A stretch of DNA of 64,000 bases. Source: an uncultured Alphaproteobacteria bacterium (GTDB taxonomy: Bacteria; Pseudomonadota; Alphaproteobacteria; HIMB59; GCA-002718135). The position numbers and the translations under genes were made by a program. Under the pieces are notes generated by a model. That model worked only from the letters and a program-made list of their open reading frames with translations. It was not told where the DNA came from and searched no databases. Where the stretch lies: the NCBI GenBank assembly GCA_902576125.1, contig CACGUF010000006.1:1-64000 (forward strand). Direction: 5' to 3'. Below, one piece after another: positions 54,933 to 64,000 of this stretch (position 1 is its first letter; each line of letters starts with the position of its first letter).

Positions 54933-56273
54933 ATGAAATACTTACTCACAATATTATTTACTTTTATTGCACTAAAGACTTATAGTCTGGAGTTAACATT
55001 AAGTCAGGGAACTGTAAAACCAACACCTATAGCTGTTACTAATTTATTTTCTAATGATTCTTCTTTAGAAAAAGTTGGTAAAAATATTTCATCAGTAATT
55101 TCTGATAACTTAGAAAGATCAGGTTTATTTATTCCAATTGATCAAAAAGCTTTTATTCAGTCTTCTAAATCTTTATCTAAACAACCTAGATTTGAAGACT
55201 GGAAAGTAATTAAAGCACAACATTTAATTTCAGGGCAAATAAAAAAACAAAATAATAAAATTATTGTTAGTTTTAAACTTTACGATGTATATCAACAAAA
55301 ATTATTAGAAACAAAATTTAAGACAGGGGCACTAACTGGGTCAGAAAATAGTTGGAGAAGAATTGCGCATATAATTTCCGATGCAGTTTTTCAAAAAATT
55401 ACTGGTGAAGGAGGGTATTTTGATTCAAGAATAGTATATGTTGCTGAAACAGGACCTAAAGACAATAGGATTAAACGACTAGCAGTGATGGATCAAGATG
55501 GTTCAAATCACAAATTTTTAACCCCAAGTGATTACATGGTTCTTACTCCGCGTTTTTCTCCATCATTTTCACCTGGAAAAAATCAAGATATAACTTACAT
55601 GTCTTATATCAATCCTAATAAACCTCGGGTCTATATATTAAATATAGAAACAGGTTCTCAAGAAATTATCGGTGAATTTGAAGGTATGTATTTTGCCCCA
55701 AGATTTTCTCCTGATGGAAAAAAATTAATATTATCTTATACTGATCCAGATGTTGGAAATTCAGAAATATATTTAATGGATATTGAGACAAGAATCGAAA
55801 AAAGAATTACAAATAATTCTGGAATTGATGTTTCTGGCAGTTTTTCCCCTAATGGAAAGCAAATTGTATTTAATTCAGATAGAACAGGGAGAAGACATTT
55901 ATACATTATTGATAGCGATGGGAAAAATCTAAAAAGAATAAGTAGAGAAAGGGGAAGTTATTATACTCCAGTATGGTCTCCAAGGGGTGATATGATAGCT
56001 TTTACAAAACAAGAGGGTGGTCAATTCTACATAGGAGTCATGGAAATTGATGGCTCAAATGAAAGAATGATAGCTAGGTCATTCCATGTAGAAGGCCCTA
56101 CCTGGTCTCCAAACGGTAGATATTTGATGTATTTTAAGGAGGAGCGCTCTTCATCAGATGGGGCTGGAGGGGGATCAAATTTATACACAATAGATTTAAC
56201 TGGTTATAATGAGAGAAAAATTATTACTCCTTTGGGAGGATCTGACCCTGCTTGGTCACCTTTAATGCATTAA
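54933..56273 (+). CDS. tolB: Tol-Pal periplasmic beta-propeller TolB
   Basis: A 446-residue exported protein. A signal peptide (about 1-18) and N-terminal alpha/beta domain are followed by a six-bladed WD40-like beta-propeller with repeated [48 protein letters not shown] and [17 protein letters not shown] blades. It binds Pal and links the motor to the outer membrane. It follows tolA by 11 bp. Confidence 0.96.
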   Translation: MKYLLTILFTFIALKTYSLELTLSQGTVKPTPIAVTNLFSNDSSLEKVGKNISSVISDNLERSGLFIPIDQKAFIQSSKSLSKQPRFEDWKVIKAQHLISGQIKKQNNKIIVSFKLYDVYQQKLLETKFKTGALTGSENSWRRIAHIISDAVFQKITGEGGYFDSRIVYVAETGPKDNRIKRLAVMDQDGSNHKFLTPSDYMVLTPRFSPSFSPGKNQDITYMSYINPNKPRVYILNIETGSQEIIGEFEGMYFAPRFSPDGKKLILSYTDPDVGNSEIYLMDIETRIEKRITNNSGIDVSGSFSPNGKQIVFNSDRTGRRHLYIIDSDGKNLKRISRERGSYYTPVWSPRGDMIAFTKQEGGQFYIGVMEIDGSNERMIARSFHVEGPTWSPNGRYLMYFKEERSSSDGAGGGSNLYTIDLTGYNERKIITPLGGSDPAWSPLMH

Positions 56274-56379
56274 TTTTATTAGAAAATAATGATTTTTAAA
56301 AAAAAAATATATGAATTAATTAAAAAAATGTTAATGAATGCATAGATTTTTAAGATATTACAATCGGGAGAGTTTTTAT

Positions 56380-56913
56380 ATGATTATAAAATTACTAGCA
56401 AGCGCACTTTTAGTATTTTTTTTAGCAGCTTGTTCAACAACTCCAAAAGATACTGCAGACTCCTCAGGATCTGGATCAACGTCTTCTTCATCAGATGTAG
56501 CTTCAGGTGACTCAAGTTCCAGCGATTCAACTTCAGGAGATTCAGCTTCTATAGAACCAGGTTCACAAGAAGATTTAATTGTTAATGTTGGTGATAGAGT
56601 TTTCTTTAATTACGATAGTGCAGAATTAGACTCAGATGCTCAGGAACTTCTTCAAGATCAAGTAGCTTGGCTAAAACAATACTCAAATGTTTCAATTATA
56701 ATTGAAGGTCACTGCGATGAGAGAGGTACAAGAGAATACAACTTAGCATTAGGAGAAAAAAGAGCTCAATCAGTAAAAAACTACCTTATAAACTTAGGTA
56801 TTTCATCTGATAGAGTTTCAACTATATCCTACGGTAAAGAAAGACCAGCAGTTGTAGGTTCAAACGATGGTGCTTGGGCACAAAATAGAAGATCTGTAAC
56901 AATAGTAAACTAA
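56380..56913 (+). CDS. pal: Peptidoglycan-associated lipoprotein Pal
   Basis: Outer-membrane lipoprotein binding peptidoglycan. The signal ends in a lipobox LAAC (Cys18), then a serine/aspartate/glycine-rich linker (about 22-62), then the OmpA-like domain with VFFNYDSAELDSDAQELL, IIEGHCDERGTREYNLALGEKRA and WAQNRRSV. I placed the start at the ATG at 56380, nine bases after GGGAG; an upstream ATG at 56338 would add 14 residues ahead of the signal. Followed by a strong terminator. Confidence 0.95.
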   Translation: MIIKLLASALLVFFLAACSTTPKDTADSSGSGSTSSSSDVASGDSSSSDSTSGDSASIEPGSQEDLIVNVGDRVFFNYDSAELDSDAQELLQDQVAWLKQYSNVSIIIEGHCDERGTREYNLALGEKRAQSVKNYLINLGISSDRVSTISYGKERPAVVGSNDGAWAQNRRSVTIVN

Positions 56914-56929
56914 TTAATTTTCCCATAAT

Positions 56930-56958
56930 GGCGCTATAATTTTATAGCGCCTTATTTT
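56930..56958 (+). terminator. Rho-independent terminator after pal
   Basis: GGCGCTATAA, a two-base centre and TTATAGCGCC form a ten-base-pair stem followed by TTATTTTT, 17 bases after the pal stop. It probably ends the tol-pal transcript; the downstream ybgF is then under its own or read-through expression. Confidence 0.92.
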
Positions 56959-56989
56959 TGTCTAAATAAAAAATAAAACAGTTTATGTA

Positions 56990-57913
56990 ATGAGATATAT
57001 TCCAGCTTTTACTTTTGTTATTTTTTTTAATTTATGCTTTCACTCTTTACAAGCTGAAGAGTCACTTACAATAAAACAGGAACTTGAGCGAATAAAGCAA
57101 GAAGTAAGTGATTTAAATATGGCTGTATTTAATAAGTCATTTGATAAAAAAAATCTAAATATCAATGAAAATAAAAATGATACAGAAAGATTTACTTCAA
57201 TTGATATTAGAATTTATGATTTAGAAAAAGATATAAAAAACCTCACTCTTCAATTTGAGGAAATTATGTTCAAATTTGATGATTTTTCTAATTACTTAGC
57301 AAAAATTGAAAATGAGATTAATTTGAACTTAGAAGAAATCAAAAATAACACAAAAATTCAAAATAGTTTGTTAAATACAAATGAAGAAAAAGTATTAACA
57401 GATGTAAAAGAAGAAAATACACTTGGAAAATTAGTTTTAACTGAGGACGCTACAGATAACATAATTAATGAAGAAACAATCCTAGAAAAAGAGGCGATAG
57501 ATCAAGATCAAGAAAAAAATAGTTCTACTCCAGAAGAACAGTTACAATTTGCATTAGATTTAATGATGAAAAAAAACTATAAAAAATCAAAGATTAATCT
57601 TGAAAAATTTATTGAAAATTTTCCTGAAAATCAACTTTCTGGATCAGCACATTTTTGGTTAGGAAAGATTTATTTATTTGAATCAAATTATAGAAAAGCT
57701 GCAATTGTTTTTGGAGAAGGTGTGCAAAAATTTCCAAAAAGTATAAAGGCTCCTGAAATGTATTACGAATTATCAAAATCTCTAAAAGAAATGAATAAAT
57801 TATCTGAGGCATGCAAAACTTTAGAAATATTAAACCAAAATTATAAAGGAAATAAATTCTCTAAAGATCCTGAAAAATTAAGAGATAAGTTACAATGCAA
57901 AGTTGAAAATTAA
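56990..57913 (+). CDS. Tol-Pal system protein YbgF/CpoB
   Basis: A 307-residue periplasmic protein. A signal peptide (FTFVIFFNLCFHSLQAEE, about 5-22) is followed by a coiled coil (about 25-125) and three TPR repeats at the C-terminus (EEQLQFALDLMMKKNYKKSKINLEKFIENFPENQLSGSAHFWLGK, from about 180). CpoB coordinates Tol with cell-wall synthesis in division. The gene overlaps tilS by one base. Confidence 0.9.
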   Translation: MRYIPAFTFVIFFNLCFHSLQAEESLTIKQELERIKQEVSDLNMAVFNKSFDKKNLNINENKNDTERFTSIDIRIYDLEKDIKNLTLQFEEIMFKFDDFSNYLAKIENEINLNLEEIKNNTKIQNSLLNTNEEKVLTDVKEENTLGKLVLTEDATDNIINEETILEKEAIDQDQEKNSSTPEEQLQFALDLMMKKNYKKSKINLEKFIENFPENQLSGSAHFWLGKIYLFESNYRKAAIVFGEGVQKFPKSIKAPEMYYELSKSLKEMNKLSEACKTLEILNQNYKGNKFSKDPEKLRDKLQCKVEN

Positions 57914-58872
57914 TGTTATTAAATGAGAAGAATTTATTTTCTTATTTGAATAATTTAAAAAATTTTGAAAAAAATCCTCATGTGGCTGTTGGTGTATCTG
58001 GAGGTCCTGATAGTATTGCTCTTGTTTATTTAATTAATAAATGGACAAAGTATAAAAAAGGAAATTTATCAGCATTAATATTTGATCACAGAATTAGAAG
58101 TAACTCAAATCAAGAATCTTTATATGTTAGAGATATTTTAAAAGATTTAAAAATAAGATCTATAATTATAAAATCAAAACAAAATAAACCAATAAAAAAA
58201 AATATGGCTCTAGCAAGAAAAAATAGATTTGATGGTCTGATTAATTTTTGTAAATCGAATAATATTATACATCTTTTTTTAGGACATCATTTTGATGATA
58301 ACATAGAGACTTATTTAATTAGAAAATTAAATGGTAGTAATTTCGAAGGCCTAGGATCAATGGAAAAAATTACTTATTTTGAAAAAATACAAATTTTTAG
58401 ACCTTTTCTTGATTTAAGTAAAAACTCAATAATAAAATTTAATAAAAAAAATAAATTATTGTTTTTAAATGATCCATCAAATGAAGATTTAAATTATACA
58501 AGGGCCAAAGTAAGAAATTTTTTAAAACATAGAATATACAAAGAGCAGATTAAATATGATTTTAAAAAAATAAAAGAAGATATACCTTTTTACAAAAATA
58601 TGATTTGGCATTCTTTGATTGACACTTTAATTAAAGTTGAATTAAAAAAAATAAAAATTAGTAGAAAAAAACTTTTAAATTTTGATGATTTGATAATTGA
58701 AAAAATCATTTTGCTTATTTTGAAATTTTTTTCAGATCAAAAATATAAATCAAGAAGTTCTAAAATTAACATTTTTATAGGTGAAATGAAAAAATCGACT
58801 TTTAAGACCTTTGATTTAAGTGGTATTTTAATTAAAAAAAATGATGAATTTCTGAGTTTTTTTCAAAAATAG
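57913..58872 (+). CDS. tilS: tRNA(Ile)-lysidine synthetase TilS
   Basis: A 319-residue ATP-pyrophosphatase that modifies the C34 of tRNA-Ile(CAU) to lysidine. The PP-loop is GVSGGPDSIAL (about 27-37), with GHHFDDNIETYLIRKLNGS (about 123-141) and the PFLDLSKNSII region (about 168). It is shorter than the E. coli enzyme, lacking the large C-terminal domains, as in streamlined genomes. ftsH follows after 49 bp. Confidence 0.92.
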   Translation: MLLNEKNLFSYLNNLKNFEKNPHVAVGVSGGPDSIALVYLINKWTKYKKGNLSALIFDHRIRSNSNQESLYVRDILKDLKIRSIIIKSKQNKPIKKNMALARKNRFDGLINFCKSNNIIHLFLGHHFDDNIETYLIRKLNGSNFEGLGSMEKITYFEKIQIFRPFLDLSKNSIIKFNKKNKLLFLNDPSNEDLNYTRAKVRNFLKHRIYKEQIKYDFKKIKEDIPFYKNMIWHSLIDTLIKVELKKIKISRKKLLNFDDLIIEKIILLILKFFSDQKYKSRSSKINIFIGEMKKSTFKTFDLSGILIKKNDEFLSFFQK

Positions 58873-58921
58873 CCCAAAAACTATTGTGTTTTCACTTTTA
58901 ATTCCTATTTAATATTAACAA

Positions 58922-60823
58922 ATGAAAAATTTTAGCAAAAACATCATATTATGGGTAATTATAGGTATCTTATTGATTGCACTATTTAATTTATTTCAAA
59001 GCAGTTCTTCAAACAATCAGTCTAAAGAAATATCGTTTTCTGACTTTCTTATAGCAGCAGACAATGGAAATATTTCTGAAGTAAAAATAGTTGGAAATAA
59101 TGTTTCGGGCTTTTTTGATGACGGAAGATCATTCTCGACGTATTCTCCCAATTACCCCGACTTAGTGGATAAACTTAATCAAGCTGGAGTCAAAATAATA
59201 GCTGAACCATCAGAGAGATCTATGCATCCTATATTAAGTGTTTTACTTTCATGGTTTCCAATGCTCCTACTAATAGGTGTTTGGATCTTTTTTATGAGGC
59301 AGATGCAGTCTGGTGGTGGCAAAGCTATGGGTTTTGGAAAATCTAAAGCTAAACTTTTAAATGAAGCAATTGGGAAAATAACATTTGATGATGTTGCTGG
59401 TATTGATGAGGCTAAACAAGAACTTGAAGAAGTAGTTGAATTTCTCAAAGACCCAAAAAAGTTCTCAAGACTTGGAGGAAAAATACCAACCGGAGCTCTA
59501 TTAGTAGGCCCTCCAGGGACAGGGAAAACTCTTTTGGCTAGAGCCATTGCAGGAGAAGCTAATGTTCCGTTTTTTTCAATTTCAGGCTCTGATTTTGTAG
59601 AAATGTTTGTTGGTGTTGGCGCAAGTAGAGTTAGAGATATGTTTGAGCAAGGCAAAAAAAATGCACCATGTATAATATTTATTGATGAAATAGATGCGGT
59701 GGGTAGACATAGAGGAGCTGGTTTAGGTGGTGGAAATGATGAGAGAGAACAAACATTAAATCAATTACTAGTTGAAATGGATGGTTTTGAAGCAAATGCA
59801 GGCGTGATTATTGTTGCTGCAACTAATAGGCCTGATGTGCTCGATCCAGCACTTTTAAGACCAGGTAGATTTGATAGACAAATTACAGTCTCTAATCCTG
59901 ATATTATAGGAAGAGATAAGATATTAAAAGTCCACATTAAGAAAATAAAAGTTTCACCTAAATTTGACTCTAAAATTATTGCTCGAGGGACTCCAGGTTT
60001 TTCAGGTGCTGATTTGGCAAACTTAGTTAATGAGGCAGCTTTATTAGCTGCAAGGAAAAATAAAAGAATGGTAACAATAGATGATTTTGAAAATGCCAAA
60101 GATAAAGTTATGATGGGGTCTGAAAGAAGATCAATGGTCATGTCTGAAGATGAAAAAAAATTAACTGCTTATCATGAGGCTGGTCATGCAGTTGCAACAC
60201 TGCATTCACCTGCGTCTGATCCTATTCACAAAGCTACTATTATTCCAAGAGGAAGAGCATTAGGTATGGTTATGAGACTACCTGAAAGAGATCAGTTATC
60301 TATGAGAATTGATCAAATGAAAGCACATTTGGTTATTGCAACTGGTGGAAGAATTGCTGAAGAAATGATTTTTGGTAAAGACAAAGTCACAAATGGAGCT
60401 GCAAGTGATATACAAATGGTAACTAATTTAGCTAGAAAAATGATTACTGAATGGGGAATGAGCGAAAAACTAGGTAATTTAAGATATAATAATGATAGTG
60501 AAGAAGTTTTTTTAGGTCACTCTGTAGCACAATCAAAAAATCTTTCAGATTCAACTGCAAGAATAATCGATGACGAAGTCAGGCTTTTAGCTGATGAGGC
60601 AGATAAGAAATGCAGAAAAATTCTTCAAGACAATATTGAAGAGCTGCATATAGTCGCTAAAGGTTTATTAGAATATGAAACCTTGAGCGGTGAAGAAATA
60701 AAAGATTTAATTAAAGGTATTAAACCATCTCGAGATGATTTTGATGATAATACAACTATAACACCTACACCTAAAACTTCAGTTCCAAAATCTGGTGGAA
60801 CAACAGCACCTCAACCGAATTAA
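58922..60823 (+). CDS. ftsH: ATP-dependent zinc metalloprotease FtsH
   Basis: A membrane-bound AAA+ protease, 633 residues. Two transmembrane helices (about 7-24 and 101-120) flank a short periplasmic domain. The AAA+ module has Walker [12 protein letters not shown] (about 197-207), Walker [13 protein letters not shown] (about 250-261) and the SRH region. The protease has the zinc motif HEAGHA (about 420-425). It degrades membrane proteins and regulators such as LpxC. Standard order with glmM downstream. Confidence 0.97.
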   Translation: MKNFSKNIILWVIIGILLIALFNLFQSSSSNNQSKEISFSDFLIAADNGNISEVKIVGNNVSGFFDDGRSFSTYSPNYPDLVDKLNQAGVKIIAEPSERSMHPILSVLLSWFPMLLLIGVWIFFMRQMQSGGGKAMGFGKSKAKLLNEAIGKITFDDVAGIDEAKQELEEVVEFLKDPKKFSRLGGKIPTGALLVGPPGTGKTLLARAIAGEANVPFFSISGSDFVEMFVGVGASRVRDMFEQGKKNAPCIIFIDEIDAVGRHRGAGLGGGNDEREQTLNQLLVEMDGFEANAGVIIVAATNRPDVLDPALLRPGRFDRQITVSNPDIIGRDKILKVHIKKIKVSPKFDSKIIARGTPGFSGADLANLVNEAALLAARKNKRMVTIDDFENAKDKVMMGSERRSMVMSEDEKKLTAYHEAGHAVATLHSPASDPIHKATIIPRGRALGMVMRLPERDQLSMRIDQMKAHLVIATGGRIAEEMIFGKDKVTNGAASDIQMVTNLARKMITEWGMSEKLGNLRYNNDSEEVFLGHSVAQSKNLSDSTARIIDDEVRLLADEADKKCRKILQDNIEELHIVAKGLLEYETLSGEEIKDLIKGIKPSRDDFDDNTTITPTPKTSVPKSGGTTAPQPN

Positions 60824-60871
60824 ATAAATCATACCTCTTTATTTTATTAAATATATTCAATAAAAGGGTGT

Positions 60872-62216
60872 ATGGGGAAAATATTTGGTACTGATGGTAT
60901 AAGATGTTTGGTAAATGAAGAGCCCCTAACTGCAGAAACAACACTAAAAATTTCTAAAACAGTTGGTTATTTATTAAAATCTGAAAAAAAAATAAATTCA
61001 AGAGTTATAATATGCAAAGATACAAGATTATCTGGCTATCTATATGAACCTCTAATTACAGCTGGTTTTATTTCAATGGGTATGGAGGTTATACTTGTTG
61101 GACCATTACCCACTCCAGCAGTACCTCATTTGATGAGAACTTTAAGAGCTGATATTGGAGTAATGATCACAGCTTCTCATAATACATATCAATATAATGG
61201 TTTAAAATTTTTCAACTCAGATGGATATAAAATAAGTTCAAAATTAGAAAAAAAGGTTGAAGATATAATTTTAAATAAAAAAAAATATTCTAAAATTATT
61301 AATAGTACTTCTAACACAGGAAAAGCTATTAGATTAGAAGATGCCTCAGGTAGATATTCTGAATTTTTAAAAAGTACATTAGATAAGAAAATAAAATTAA
61401 AAAAATTAAAAATAGTTTTAGATTGTGGCAATGGAGCAACCTATGAGATAGCTCCTAATATTTTTTGGGAATTAGGTCATGAAGTAATAAGCATCAACAA
61501 CAAGCCAAATGGTAAAAATATTAATTTAAACTGTGGCGCTGTGAACATAAATGAATTATCAAAAAAGGTAATTCAGGAAAAAGCAGATATAGGTTTCGCA
61601 TTTGATGGTGATGGGGATAGACTAATAATTGTTGATGAAAAAGGTAATGAAATTGATGGTGATAAAATTATAGCATTATTTGCAAAATATTTAGTAAATA
61701 TAAAAAAAGCAAAATCAAAGTATCCTATTATTACAACTGTGATGTCAAATATTGGGTTAGAAAAATATCTTTTAAGTAATTTTAAAATTAAATTAAAGCG
61801 TTCACATGTTGGGGATATTAACGTAATAAAAGAAATGCAAAAATATAATTCTATTTTAGGAGGTGAGCAATCAGGGCATATAATTTTATCTGAATATTCT
61901 AAAACAGGGGATGGTATTTTAGCAGCATTAAAGGTAATAGAAATAATATCGAGAGAACAAAAATCAGCTAGTTTGATTTTTAATTTATATAATAATTTTC
62001 CTCAAATTAAAGTTAATATACCATACAAAAAAATATCAAATAAATGTCTTAAATATATAAAAAATATTAATACTAAAAATATTAAAAATAAAAATACAAG
62101 ACTATTAATCAGATTATCAGGGACAGAGCCTTTAATTAGATTATTAGTTGAGGGAAATGATTTGAAATCAGTTCAAGATCAAGCACATACTATAGAAAAA
62201 GAAATTTGGAATAAAA

Positions 62217-62227
<11 letters not shown>
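60872..62227 (+). CDS. glmM: Phosphoglucosamine mutase GlmM
   Basis: Converts glucosamine-6-phosphate to glucosamine-1-phosphate for UDP-GlcNAc and cell wall. A 451-residue alpha-D-phosphohexomutase. The phosphoserine is Ser102 in ITASHNTYQYNG, the Mg2+ loop is DGDGDRLI (about 244), and the sugar-binding GEQSGHIIL and terminal RLSGTEPLIRLLVEG are present. Length is standard. It overlaps hisZ by 11 bases. Confidence 0.97.

Positions 62228-64000
<1,773 letters not shown>

Overview
The window is a gene-dense, AT-rich stretch with very short intergenic gaps, from what looks like a streamlined marine alphaproteobacterium. Three things point to Alphaproteobacteria: the TrcR-type regulator (DUF1013), the DUF1192 protein, and the gene orders argD-argF, tkt-gap-efp-suhB, yebC-tolQRAB-pal-ybgF-tilS-ftsH-glmM and hisZ-purA. 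The low G+C, short spacers and heavy investment in methylated-amine and one-carbon catabolism resemble SAR11-like or HIMB59/AEGEAN-169-like bacterioplankton. The exact lineage is an inference and cannot be fixed from sequence alone.

Region 1 (1-4400) is a thiosulfate/sulfide oxidation locus: a flavocytochrome c sulfide dehydrogenase fragment, a soxB fragment, then soxD, soxC, soxZ, soxY, a SoxS-like thioredoxin and a pseudoazurin. The fccB and soxB fragments face each other and both lose their 3' ends at the same few bases (about 468-473). This is either an inversion/deletion breakpoint or an assembly or amplification chimera. Region 2 (4580-6870) starts with tRNA-Arg(ACG). It carries a 52-bp copy of that tRNA's 3' part 1.1 kb downstream, which brackets a G+C-richer NAD(P)-binding protein gene, and then a very AT-rich GT61 glycosyltransferase. 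It looks like a small tRNA-targeted island remnant.

Region 3 (6845-19511) is mostly housekeeping: sppA, CIRCE-groES-groEL, a glutathione peroxidase, mscS, an AI-2E-family transporter, recX, an ABC-2 permease, argD-argF-lipoprotein, trkH, apaG and an OmpA-family lipoprotein. Region 4 (19670-37213) is the metabolic core. It holds a DmdA-like GcvT-family methyltransferase, a dimethylglycine/sarcosine dehydrogenase, EtfBA and ETF-quinone oxidoreductase. On the opposite strand are the heterotetrameric sarcosine oxidase (soxBDAG), formate-THF ligase and a MetF-like reductase. Together they would strip methyl groups from methylated osmolytes onto tetrahydrofolate, pass electrons to quinone, and recover formate/ATP or methyl-THF.

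Region 5 (37250-43659) has trhO, a divergent bL33, and a compact overlapping set photolyase / FAD amine oxidase / DUF1365 / Cfa-like methyltransferase / DUF2878, typical of light- or singlet-oxygen-linked membrane lipid modification. Region 6 (43652-50750) has trcR, DUF1192, rpmE, suhB, efp, an unknown gene, gap, tkt, zapA and the 5-formyl-THF cyclo-ligase. Region 7 (50747-64000) has ymdB, yebC, a small PDDEXK nuclease where ruvCAB usually sits, the tol-pal cluster, tilS, ftsH, glmM, hisZ and the start of purA, which runs off the window.

No CRISPR array, insertion sequence, rRNA or integrase gene was seen. No gene-free stretch exceeds 300 bases; the longest (5520-5807) is described with the tRNA island.
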